Assembly (NCBI GenBank): GCA_035550795.1
Contig: DASZOL010000008.1
Span: 1-64,000, forward strand
Reading direction: 5' to 3'
DNA: 64,000 nucleotides
DNA from: DASRDR01 sp035550795
GTDB taxonomy: Bacteria; Methylomirabilota; Methylomirabilia; Rokubacteriales; DASRDR01
The position numbers and the translations under genes were made by a program. The notes beneath the pieces were generated by a model, which saw only the letters and a program-made list of their open reading frames with translations, was not told the origin of the DNA and did not search any database. This document shows positions 8,280-15,909 of the stretch, in pieces. The first letter of the stretch is position 1, and each line of letters begins with the position of its first letter.

Positions 8280-9931
8280 GGATGACATCCCCCCAGGCGA
8301 CTGCAACGCCCCACGAGACCTACGCCACCCGCTTCGGCCTCCGGCCCGTGGCCCTCGGGCGCCGGGGCATGGTGGCGAGCGCGAATCCGCTCGCGACCCT
8401 CGCCGGCCTCCGGATGCTGGCGCGCGGCGGGAACGCGGTCGACGCGCTGGTGGCCACCGCCGCCGCCGTCGGCGTCGCCGAGCCCTACATGTCCGGCCTG
8501 GCGGGGTGCGGCGTCCTCGTGCTGACCCGACCCGACCACCGCCCGCAGGTGCTCAACTTCCTGGGCCGGGCACCGTCCGGGACGAGCCGGGACCGGCTCC
8601 ACGGCGTCAACCACACGAGCGGGCCCCTCTCCGTCGCGGTGCCCGGGAACCTGGCGGGGTGGGCCCGGGTCCTCGCCGACCACGGCACGCTGTCGCTCGC
8701 CGACGTCCTCGAGCCTGCCGCCGAGCTGGCCGAGGTTGGTCCCCCGCTCACGCCGTTCGATCGCCAGATGTTCGACGAGCACCTCACCCACCTGGACGCC
8801 GAGGCCGTCCACACCTATCTCCACGGCGGCCGGACGCCGGCCGTCGGGGCGCCGCTGCGCCAGCCCAGCCTCGCCGCGACGTTCCGGCGGATCGGTCGTG
8901 AAGGAATCCAGGTGGTCTACGCGGGGCCCCTCGGCGACGCGATCGTGGCGGCGCTCGGCGGGATCATGACCCGCCGCGATCTCGAGGCGTATCCGGAGCG
9001 GCTCCGCTGGGAGGATCCGCTGACGACGACCTACCGGGACGTCGAGGTCTTCGCGCCGCCGCCGCCGACCAGCGCCATCCAGGTCATCCAGACCCTCAAC
9101 GGCATGGCGGGCTGGGACGTGGGCACGCTCGGCCACCTGGGACCCGACCACATCGCGGTGATCGCCGAGGCGGCCCGCGCCGCCCGCCTCGACACGCACC
9201 GTCACATCGGTGACCCCGACGTCGTGCCCGTACCCGCCGACCGCCTCCTGGACCGTGGACGCACGGAAGAGCTGCGCGCGGAGATGCACGCGCGGCTCGG
9301 CGCGCCGCGCCGGCCCGTGGCCGTGGCCGGGGGCAGCGGCGCCGCGCCCGGTGCCTCCACGACGCACCTGGCCGCGATGGACGCGAGCGGCCTCGCCGTC
9401 AACGTCACCCAGAGCCTCGGCAACGGGTTCGGGAGCGGGATCGTCGTGCCGGGCACCGGCATCTGTCTCAACAACGCGCTGCACTGGACCAGCACCGACG
9501 CGAAGCACCCGAACGTCGTCGAGCCCGGCAAGCGGCACGAGTGGCCGGTGGCGCCCGTCCAGCTGTTCCGCGGCGGCAAGCTCTGGGCGACCGTGGGCAC
9601 GCCGGGCAGCTACGGCATCCTGGTGACGACGGTGCAGGTCCTCTCGAACCTGATCGACTTCGGCCTCAACGTCCAGGATGCGATCGGCGCGCCGCGCTTC
9701 CGGTGGCTCGACGAGGCGATCGACCCGCTCCCCGCGGATACCATGCGGATCGAGTCGCGGGTCCCCGAGGCGACCCGCCGGGCGCTGGCGGCCCGCGGCT
9801 ACGCGCTCGAGGTCATGGGCCCCTGGTCCATGCGCGTCGGCGGCGTCCAGGCGATCGTCCGCGACCAGGCGACCGGCTGGCTCATGGGAGGCGCCGATCC
9901 CCGCCGGAATGGTTACGCGATGGGCTGGTGA
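8276..9931 (+). CDS. ggt: gamma-glutamyltransferase family protein (Ntn hydrolase)
   Basis: Self-processing N-terminal nucleophile enzyme of 551 residues. The predicted cleavage and nucleophile site is the TTH motif at residues 362-364 inside GASTTHLAAMD. RGGNAVDALVATAAAVGV near the N-terminus and the substrate loops support the family. Members hydrolyse or transfer gamma-glutamyl groups, or act on amide prodrug-like substrates. No convincing signal peptide is seen, so it may be cytoplasmic, unlike E. coli Ggt. It is the last gene of the operon, overlapping the crotonase stop (ATGA). Confidence 0.9.
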   Translation: MRMTSPQATATPHETYATRFGLRPVALGRRGMVASANPLATLAGLRMLARGGNAVDALVATAAAVGVAEPYMSGLAGCGVLVLTRPDHRPQVLNFLGRAPSGTSRDRLHGVNHTSGPLSVAVPGNLAGWARVLADHGTLSLADVLEPAAELAEVGPPLTPFDRQMFDEHLTHLDAEAVHTYLHGGRTPAVGAPLRQPSLAATFRRIGREGIQVVYAGPLGDAIVAALGGIMTRRDLEAYPERLRWEDPLTTTYRDVEVFAPPPPTSAIQVIQTLNGMAGWDVGTLGHLGPDHIAVIAEAARAARLDTHRHIGDPDVVPVPADRLLDRGRTEELRAEMHARLGAPRRPVAVAGGSGAAPGASTTHLAAMDASGLAVNVTQSLGNGFGSGIVVPGTGICLNNALHWTSTDAKHPNVVEPGKRHEWPVAPVQLFRGGKLWATVGTPGSYGILVTTVQVLSNLIDFGLNVQDAIGAPRFRWLDEAIDPLPADTMRIESRVPEATRRALAARGYALEVMGPWSMRVGGVQAIVRDQATGWLMGGADPRRNGYAMGW

Positions 9932-10033
9932 GCGCGGAGCGCGTGCCTGGCGCGGGCACCGCGGGTCGCGCTGGACGGTGTCGCGGTCGCGTCGGCTGTC
10001 TGCGGATCTCTCCGCGCCCACACGGGCCGACCA

Positions 10034-10564
10034 CTAGAGCATCGTGTTGCTGCTGGCCTGCGAGGTAGCCTCCGACCCCGACGCCTCGACGAGACGGCCG
10101 TCGGTCACGGCGAGGAGGTCGCCCACCGCCAGCTCGAGATCCACGCCCCGAACGCCCGCGCTCACGTGGATGCGGCCCCGGCGCTCCGCGCTCGCGTCAA
10201 CCAGCACCTCGAACGCCCGCGCTCGCACGGCCAGCGCCGAGATCCCGCCCACCTTGAGCCCCGTCAGCCGCTCGGCCTCCTGGAGGCTGGCCATGCGCAG
10301 ACGCTTCTCCCCGAGCGCCCGCCCCAGGCGCCTGAGGTCGAGCTGCCGATCGGAGGGCACCAGGACGAGGAGCGGCTTGGCTCGAGCGCCGGGTTCCCGG
10401 AGCACCACCAGGGTCTTCAGGACCGAGCTTCCCGGCACGCCGAGGAGGGCAGCCGCCTCGTCCGCCGAGTGGAACGCCTGCTCGGAATCGTAGACGCGGA
10501 TCCGGTGCTCGATGCCGCGCGCCTCGAGTAGGCGCGTCGCGTTGGTCTTGCGCGTCCCAGCCAT
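10034..10564 (-). CDS. ybaK: YbaK/EbsC-type aminoacyl-tRNA deacylase
   Basis: Editing-domain protein of 176 residues with LLGVPGSSVLKTLVVL, the lysine-containing core of the YbaK/ProX fold, and LVPSDRQLDLRRLGRALG. Such proteins hydrolyse mischarged tRNAs, typically Cys-tRNA(Pro). The ATG begins MAGTRKTNATRLLEARGIEH, the standard family N-terminus. It is convergent with the gamma-glutamyltransferase gene and follows the 2-hydroxyacid dehydrogenase by 17 bases. Confidence 0.87.
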   Translation of the reverse strand: MAGTRKTNATRLLEARGIEHRIRVYDSEQAFHSADEAAALLGVPGSSVLKTLVVLREPGARAKPLLVLVPSDRQLDLRRLGRALGEKRLRMASLQEAERLTGLKVGGISALAVRARAFEVLVDASAERRGRIHVSAGVRGVDLELAVGDLLAVTDGRLVEASGSEATSQASSNTML

Positions 10565-10581
10565 CGAGCGGGCGGGGCTCG

Positions 10582-11574
10582 TCAGTAGCCGAGCTCGCGG
10601 TCGACCACGTTCCGGAGGGGCCGGCCCGCGAGGTACCGCCGCAGATTGTCGAAGAAGATGTCGAGGCAGCGGGTGACGTACGCCCGTCCGTCGTCGACGG
10701 CGCAGTGCGGGCTCAGGATCACGTTCGGCGTCGTCCAGAGCGGGGACTCGGGAGGCAGCGGCTCCTCGTGGAACACGTCGAGGACGGCGCCCGAGAGCTC
10801 GCGGGTCCAGAGCTTGGCGGCCAGCGCATCGTAGTCGACCACGGCACCCCGCCCCAAGTTGACGAGGCCGGCGTGGCGCGGAAGACAGTCGAGCTCCTTG
10901 GCCCCGATGAGCCCGCGGGTCTCGGGCGTCAGCGGCGTCGTGACGACGACGAAGTCGGCCTGGCGGAACGCCGCGCGCAGGTTCTTCGTCGTGAACATCC
11001 GGTGGATCCAGCGGTGCGGACGGTTGCTCCGCCGCACGCCGAGAACGCGCATCCCGAAGCGCCTCGCGAGGCGCGCCACCTCCCCTCCGATCCGGCCGAC
11101 GCCGACGATCGCCACGGTGCGGCCGGCGATCGGGGTCATGAAGATCGGGTCCCACCGCCGCTCCCGCTGGCGCGTCACGAAGTGCGGCACCCCGTGATTC
11201 AGCATGAGGAGGGCCGTCATCGCGTACTCGCCCCCCTTGGGGATGTGGACGCCGCTCGCGTTGGTCAGCACGACGTCCGGCGGCAGGAGCGGCACGAGCT
11301 TCTCGACTCCTGCGCTGGTCGACTGGATCCACCGGAGGCGCGGCGCTCGCGACGCGAGGTCCCGGCCGTCGACGTGCGCCGCGATCAGGATCTCGGCCTC
11401 GCGGAGACCCTTCTCCAGGGCGGGCGGATCCACGCCGAAGGTCACGCGCAGCCGCCGGCGGAGGTCTCTCACCCGCCTCGCACTCGTGGCGAACCGCGGA
11501 GGCGTCACCCCGTCGTTGGGACTCAGCGGATCGTTCTGGATGTGCAGCCGGATCTTGCGGTCGGGCGGAAGCAT
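10582..11574 (-). CDS. D-isomer-specific 2-hydroxyacid dehydrogenase
   Basis: NAD(P)-dependent 2-hydroxyacid dehydrogenase of 330 residues. It has the Rossmann motif GVGRIGG, followed by the catalytic triad in order: arginine in NLGRGAVVD, glutamate in DVFHEEPLP and histidine in SPHCAV. ATG is preferred over the adjacent GTG because it lies five bases after GAGGAG. A minus-strand TAGAAT box sits upstream, divergent from the TPM genes. Substrate (glyoxylate, hydroxypyruvate or other) is not evident. Confidence 0.9.
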   Translation of the reverse strand: MLPPDRKIRLHIQNDPLSPNDGVTPPRFATSARRVRDLRRRLRVTFGVDPPALEKGLREAEILIAAHVDGRDLASRAPRLRWIQSTSAGVEKLVPLLPPDVVLTNASGVHIPKGGEYAMTALLMLNHGVPHFVTRQRERRWDPIFMTPIAGRTVAIVGVGRIGGEVARLARRFGMRVLGVRRSNRPHRWIHRMFTTKNLRAAFRQADFVVVTTPLTPETRGLIGAKELDCLPRHAGLVNLGRGAVVDYDALAAKLWTRELSGAVLDVFHEEPLPPESPLWTTPNVILSPHCAVDDGRAYVTRCLDIFFDNLRRYLAGRPLRNVVDRELGY

Positions 11575-11627
11575 CACCGCTCCTCGTGCTCAGGTTGGGT
11601 TCGGATCGGCATCGGACGACGTCGGGC

Positions 11628-11633
11628 ATTCTA
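11628..11633 (-). promoter_or_regulatory. -10 box for the 2-hydroxyacid dehydrogenase/YbaK pair
   Basis: Minus-strand TAGAAT about 55 bases before the dehydrogenase start. It faces the divergent extended -10 of the TPM-domain genes 35 bases away. Confidence 0.4.
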
Positions 11634-11668
11634 GCGCAGCTTGGCGGGCACGGACACCTGCGGGCGCG

Positions 11669-11677
11669 TGCTACACT
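11669..11677 (+). promoter_or_regulatory. extended -10 promoter of the TPM-domain operon
   Basis: TGC-TACACT precedes a short leader that contains a perfect AGGAGG 47 bases downstream. Its position rules out translation starts at or before the in-frame GTG three bases after it. Confidence 0.5.
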
Positions 11678-11736
11678 TCGTGGGCACGGGAGCGCGGCCG
11701 TGTCCATCGTCCGGCGGGGGCCCAGGAGGCGCGACG

Positions 11737-12390
11737 ATCCAGCCGCTCGACCAGCTCTTCTCCCCGGCGGACCACGCGGCCATCGAAGCGGCCGTTCGCG
11801 AGGTCGAGGCACAAAGCGCCGGTGAGATCGTCCCGTACGCCGTGGAGCGCTCGGACCCGTACGTGCGCGCCCACTGGACCGCCGCCACGCTGGGAGCCCT
11901 CGCGGGAGGCCTGATCGCCGCCCTCGTCCAATGGGCGGCGGACGTCTGGGGTGGTCCCGCGGTCCTCTGGACGGCGCTGCTGCCGGCCGCGGGTGCGGCG
12001 CTCGGCTGGCTGGCGGCGCTCGCCTGGCCGGCTCTCCACCGTCTCCTGGTGCCAGCCGACGTCCTGACGGCGCGGGTGAGACAACGCGCGACGCGGGCCT
12101 TCGTCGAGGAGGAGGTGTTCCGCACCCGCCACCGCACGGGGATCCTGATCCTGATCTCGCTGTTCGAGCGACGCGTGGTCGTCCTCGCCGACCGAGGCCT
12201 CGATGGATGCGTCACCCCGCGCGAATGGCAAGACGTCGCCGAGAGCGTCGCCACCGGCATTCGTCGGAGCCAGCCGGGGCCGGCCCTCGCCGAGGGCATC
12301 CGGCGCTGCGCCAGGCTGGCGGCCCGCGTCCCGGCGAGACCGGACGACCGGGACGAGCTTCCCGGTCAGCTCCGCCTGGGCCCGGGGTGA
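11737..12390 (+). CDS. TPM-domain membrane protein (probable ATC start)
   Basis: About 217 residues. An acidic N-terminal TPM segment (DHAAIEAAVREVEAQSAGEI) is followed by two hydrophobic helices (TLGALAGGLIAALVQWAAD and a second near LLPAAGAALGWLAALAW) and the second half of the TPM fold (RTGILILISLFERRVVVLAD). Family members usually start a few residues before FSPAD. Here the codon at that place, seven bases after a perfect AGGAGG, is ATC; the only in-frame GTG upstream lies at the promoter itself. An ATC start or a base error is therefore inferred. Its TGA overlaps the GTG of the next TPM gene. Confidence 0.72.
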   Translation: MQPLDQLFSPADHAAIEAAVREVEAQSAGEIVPYAVERSDPYVRAHWTAATLGALAGGLIAALVQWAADVWGGPAVLWTALLPAAGAALGWLAALAWPALHRLLVPADVLTARVRQRATRAFVEEEVFRTRHRTGILILISLFERRVVVLADRGLDGCVTPREWQDVAESVATGIRRSQPGPALAEGIRRCARLAARVPARPDDRDELPGQLRLGPG

Positions 12391-13370
12391 GCCGCCTCCA
12401 CGCTCGCGCGCGTGTCCACGCGTGCCAGGCTGCACGAGGAGGGGCGCAGGTCCCGGCGCTCCTCGCGGTCGTCAGTCTCGCACTCCTCTGCGCGGTCCCG
12501 GCCCTGTGGGGCGCACGGGACGTGCCGTTCCTCGCCGGCCGGGTGAACGACACGGCGGGCATCGTCCCGGCGCCGGTCCGCGGGCGCCTCGAGAACAAGC
12601 TCCGCGAGCTCGAGGACCGGACGGGCGCGCAGATCGCGGTCCTCACGGTCGACGGCCTCGAGGGCGACTCCATCGAGGGCTTCGCGGTACGGGTCTTCCA
12701 GACCTGGAAGCTCGGCCGGCAAGGCGTGAACGACGGCATCCTCTTCGTCGTGGCGCGTCAGGAGCGCCGCATGCGCATCGAGGTCGGCTACGGGCTCGAG
12801 GCCCGGATGACCGACGCCCGCTCCCGGCAGATCCTCGACGACATCGTTCGACCGCATTTCCGGTCGGGGGACTTCGGGGCCGGCGTCGAGGCCGGCGTCG
12901 ACGCCATCGCCGCGGTCGTCGAGGGCGCCCCGCTGCCCCCGCCCCGTCCGGATCGGTCGCGTCCGCTTGACTCGATCTTCGCCATGCTGCTGTTCGCGGG
13001 ACTCTTCCTGCTCGTGATCGGGACGTTCTCCGTGATCGCGCTCCTCACGCCGGGCGCCGCCGGCTGGTTCCTCTACTTGTTCCTCACGCCGTTCTACGCC
13101 ACCTTCCCGTCTGTCTTCCTCCGGCCGTACGGGGGGGCGATCGCCGCCGGGGCCTGGCTGGTCGGATTTCCGATCCTGCGGAGCGTGCTGCACAGCCCGG
13201 GGGGGAAGAAGTTCCGGAAGCGGCACGGCTGGGTGATCACGCCCTCGACGGGGGGTGGTGGCGGGCGCTGGCACGGCGGAGGTTCTTCGGGCGGCGGTGG
13301 CTCCTCGGGCGGCGGCTTCTCGGGAGGTGGAGGGAGCTCGGGCGGCGGTGGAGCGTCGAGCAGCTGGTGA
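12387..13370 (+). CDS. TPM-domain protein with Gly-Ser-rich tail (YgcG-like)
   Basis: Exported or membrane-anchored protein of 327 residues. It has an N-terminal hydrophobic segment near residues 23-42, a TPM domain from about 50 to 175 (LAGRVNDTAGIVPAPVRGRL, GVNDGILFVVARQERRMRIE), two membrane segments in the region 196-260, and a C-terminus of repeated GGGSSGGGG units ending SSSW, typical of YgcG-like proteins. TPM domains are linked to acid-phosphatase-like or photosystem II repair roles in other organisms; here the role is unknown. GTGA overlap couples it to the preceding TPM gene. Confidence 0.85.
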   Translation: MSRLHARARVHACQAARGGAQVPALLAVVSLALLCAVPALWGARDVPFLAGRVNDTAGIVPAPVRGRLENKLRELEDRTGAQIAVLTVDGLEGDSIEGFAVRVFQTWKLGRQGVNDGILFVVARQERRMRIEVGYGLEARMTDARSRQILDDIVRPHFRSGDFGAGVEAGVDAIAAVVEGAPLPPPRPDRSRPLDSIFAMLLFAGLFLLVIGTFSVIALLTPGAAGWFLYLFLTPFYATFPSVFLRPYGGAIAAGAWLVGFPILRSVLHSPGGKKFRKRHGWVITPSTGGGGGRWHGGGSSGGGGSSGGGFSGGGGSSGGGGASSSW

Positions 13371-13475
13371 GGCCCTCGCGATGACTCGCCGGGAGGCGGG
13401 GCCCCACCCCCCGGCGGATCCATCCTGCGCTCGCGTCCCCGCTCACACGCGGAGCGTTACCGGGACGACCTGCGC

Positions 13476-13495
13476 GCTCCCCTGCACAGGGGAGC
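13476..13495 (+). terminator. possible terminator hairpin after the TPM operon
   Basis: Perfect 9-base inverted repeat separated by CA, followed by CTTTACG. The T-tract is weak, so intrinsic termination is only suggested. Confidence 0.35.
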
Positions 13496-13720
13496 CTTTA
13501 CGTGGGTTTCCGTCACCGGCTTGCCCGGCGACGGCGTCCTCTAGCGCGGTGGCGTGTCCTCCATCGGCTGTCTCCTTTAGGAGGCCCGCTACGCGAGCCT
13601 TCGACGGGGATCGCGCGCTCCCTCGTCAATCCAAGTGGAGCAAGATGTCGGGTCCGTGTCAAGAGGATCGTGAGGCTGTCACGCTGAGGACACGGGCGCA
13701 CCGGGGAGGCGGCTGGCCGG

Positions 13721-13729
13721 TGCTAGGAT
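13721..13729 (+). promoter_or_regulatory. extended -10 promoter of the amidohydrolase gene
   Basis: TGC-TAGGAT ends 20 bases before the ATG; the GAGGGAGGACGCC leader contains the ribosome site. Confidence 0.5.
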
Positions 13730-13749
13730 GTGGGCCGAGGGAGGACGCC

Positions 13750-15024
13750 ATGACGGGACCCTACGATCTCCTGCTCCAGGGCGGCCGCGTCATCGATCCG
13801 GCGCAGGGCCTCGACGGTGCGCTCGACGTGGCGGTGAGCGCCGGGCGAGTCGCCGCGGTGACCCCGAGGCTCTCTCCCGGAGACGCCCGTGAGATCGCCG
13901 ACGTTCGCGGCCAGCTCGTCCTTCCGGGGCTCATCGACACGCACGCTCACGTGTACCAGTACGTCACCGGGCGATTCGGCCTCGAAGCGGACATGGTGGG
14001 TGTCCACTCCGGGACCACGACCGTCGTCGACCAGGGAGGCCCGAGCTGCATGACGCTTCCGGGCTTCCGCAAGTTCGTCGTCGAGCCGGCGACGACCCGC
14101 GTCCACGCCTTCCTGTCCGCCTACGTCGTCGGCGGGCTCGAGGGCCACTACTACCCGGCGCTGTACGGCCCCGACGGCGTCGACGTCGCGGCCACCGTCC
14201 GTGCCGCGCGCGAGAACCCGGACCTCGTCCGCGGCATCAAGGCGCACGCCGAGATCGGGGGCGTGGCCCGGTGGGGGCTCGAGGTCCTCCGCCTCGGCGC
14301 GGAGATCGCCCGCGAGGCCGATCTGCCGCTCTACGTCCACTTCGGCCAGCTCTGGCCGCTTCCGAAATCGGGCGCGGGCGACGCGGACCCCGACGCGATC
14401 CTCGCCCGGACCATCGAGCTCCTGCGTCCCGGGGACGTCCTCGCTCACCCGTTCACGCGACACCCAGGCGGTTTCGTGGACCGCCAGGGTCGCGTGCACC
14501 CGGTCGTCCGCGAGGCGGTGGCCCGCGGCCTGCGGACAGACGTCGGGCACGGCTCCCACTTCAGCTTCGACGTGGCGCGCCGCGTGCTCGACGCGGGGTT
14601 TGTCCCGGACACGCTCGGTGCCGATCTCCACGGCTACAACACGCAGGTGCCGCGGCCCGCCGGCACGCCTGCGGGAGCCCATCCGGATCCGGAGCTTCAT
14701 CCGTTTGCCGGGAGCGCGCGCTTCAGCCTGGCGCGCGCGATGACCGGACTCATGGCCTGCGGGCTCAGGCTGGAGCAGGTCGTGCCGATGGTGACGCAAA
14801 ACGCCGCGCGGATGCTCGGCCGCGAGGGCGACCTCGGCACCCTCCGCCCGGGCGCCGTGGCCGACGTCACGGTGCTCGACGACCGGCGCGGGCGCTTTTC
14901 CCTGCGGGACAACGGCGGCACGGAGGTGATCGCCGACCGCCTGCTGACGCCCGCGTTCTGTCTCCGGGCCGGTCGGCGCGTCGAGGCCGACGCGCCCATC
15001 CTCCCGCGCGCGGTCGCGGCCTAG
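13750..15024 (+). CDS. amidohydrolase/deacetylase family metallohydrolase (dihydroorotase-like)
   Basis: Two-metal amidohydrolase of 424 residues. Ligands in order are HxH in PGLIDTHAHV, probable carboxylated lysine in GIKAHAEIGG, histidine in YVHFGQLW, histidine in LAHPFT and aspartate in GADLHG. It ends with the composite beta-sandwich (GTLRPGAVADVTVLDD). This matches the amidohydrolase/deacetylase group near D-aminoacylase and dihydroorotase, but GADLHGYNTQ distinguishes it from true PyrC. Likely hydrolyses a cyclic amide or N-acyl substrate; no partner gene on this strand. Confidence 0.85.
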   Translation: MTGPYDLLLQGGRVIDPAQGLDGALDVAVSAGRVAAVTPRLSPGDAREIADVRGQLVLPGLIDTHAHVYQYVTGRFGLEADMVGVHSGTTTVVDQGGPSCMTLPGFRKFVVEPATTRVHAFLSAYVVGGLEGHYYPALYGPDGVDVAATVRAARENPDLVRGIKAHAEIGGVARWGLEVLRLGAEIAREADLPLYVHFGQLWPLPKSGAGDADPDAILARTIELLRPGDVLAHPFTRHPGGFVDRQGRVHPVVREAVARGLRTDVGHGSHFSFDVARRVLDAGFVPDTLGADLHGYNTQVPRPAGTPAGAHPDPELHPFAGSARFSLARAMTGLMACGLRLEQVVPMVTQNAARMLGREGDLGTLRPGAVADVTVLDDRRGRFSLRDNGGTEVIADRLLTPAFCLRAGRRVEADAPILPRAVAA

Positions 15025-15063
15025 CCTCGAGGGGACCCGGGCGCGATCAACCGGGTCGCGCCG

Positions 15064-15909
15064 TCACGCCAGCGGGGGCCAGTACCGGACCCGTCTGACG
15101 GCGCCGTCCTGGCGGGCGAGCAGCCAGGTCGCGCCCTTCTTTCTTGGGGCGTCCTCACCGACCAGGGCCTCCATGACGTCCCCGTGCGTGCAGAGCACCA
15201 GGGGTCCGGGGCCGAGCCGGCCGACGAGGGCACGCACGCTCTCGGCGGACGCGCCCTCGGCCAGCGCGTCGTCCGCCTCGACCGGCGTCGTCAGGCGCGC
15301 GGCAAGCGGCTCGAGGGTCTGCACACACCGGGCGTAGGGACTGGAGACGAGGCGCATCGGGGCATAGCCGGCGATCGGCTCCACCAGGGCGTCCGCTTGA
15401 CGACGGCCCCGCAGCTCGAGGGGGCGCAGCCGGTCGTCGCCGGTCCAGCGGTCGCGGTCACCCGCCTTCGCGTGCCGCACCAGGAGCACCAGACGCTCAC
15501 GGCTCGGCGCCAGCGCGGCGAGGATCGCGCGGTCGCCCGGGTACGAGAGCTGGCGCCCGGCCACCGGCAGCGGGGTCCAGCGGATCTCGTCGACCTCATC
15601 GTTCGGCTTGAACGCGCCGTCGCGAACGGTCATCGCCCAGTAACGGACGCCCTTGTCGCGGCCCCGCCGGTCACGATACCGGCTCGCACCGAGCTCGGGC
15701 CCGAGGAGACAGTCGAAGCCCGTCTCCTCGGCGACCTCGCGGAGGGCGCACTCCTCGTCCTCTTCACCGGGCTCGACCTTGCCCTTCGGCAAGGTCCAGT
15801 CCCGATGTCCGGGGCGATGGACGAGGAGGACATCGACCTCACGGCCGGGGCCCGCGCGGAGAACAGCCCCGCCGGCCGCCCGGACCTCCGGGGCTAAGCG
15901 GCCTTCCAC
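15064..15909 (-). CDS. NUDIX hydrolase-histidine phosphatase fusion (MutT1-like)
   Basis: Two-domain protein of 281 residues. Residues about 9-138 are a NUDIX domain (GKVEPGEEDEECALREVAEE, a full Nudix box). Residues about 140-281 are a histidine phosphatase with LLVRHAKAGDR at its start and the second histidine in LCTHGD. This architecture is known from mycobacterial MutT1, which degrades 8-oxo-(d)GTP and diadenosine polyphosphates. GTG start overlaps the end of the upstream aminotransferase gene by 16 bases. Confidence 0.9.
   Translation of the reverse strand: MEGRLAPEVRAAGGAVLRAGPGREVDVLLVHRPGHRDWTLPKGKVEPGEEDEECALREVAEETGFDCLLGPELGASRYRDRRGRDKGVRYWAMTVRDGAFKPNDEVDEIRWTPLPVAGRQLSYPGDRAILAALAPSRERLVLLVRHAKAGDRDRWTGDDRLRPLELRGRRQADALVEPIAGYAPMRLVSSPYARCVQTLEPLAARLTTPVEADDALAEGASAESVRALVGRLGPGPLVLCTHGDVMEALVGEDAPRKKGATWLLARQDGAVRRVRYWPPLA

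Larger units (their letters stand above)
13371..13749 (+). other. 379-base intergenic region with several hairpins
   Basis: No coding frame here resembles a protein. It holds a 9-base-pair stem (GCTCCCCTG/CAGGGGAGC) about 105 bases after the TPM stop, a 10-base-pair stem with a CTTGC loop 15 bases on, and a CTCCT/AGGAG mini-stem near its middle. An extended -10 at the 3' end serves the amidohydrolase. The first hairpins may terminate the TPM operon; the rest is unexplained. Confidence 0.5.

Noticed and set aside
13240..13365. Short GGCGGC-type repeats.
   Set aside because: They encode the Gly-Ser tail of the TPM-domain protein, which is normal for that family.
13500..13600. Minus-strand segments GGGCAAGCC and ACGTAAAGGC recall the core of GEMM-I (c-di-GMP) riboswitches.
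   Set aside because: The match is partial, the receptor helices do not line up, and no minus-strand gene lies downstream.
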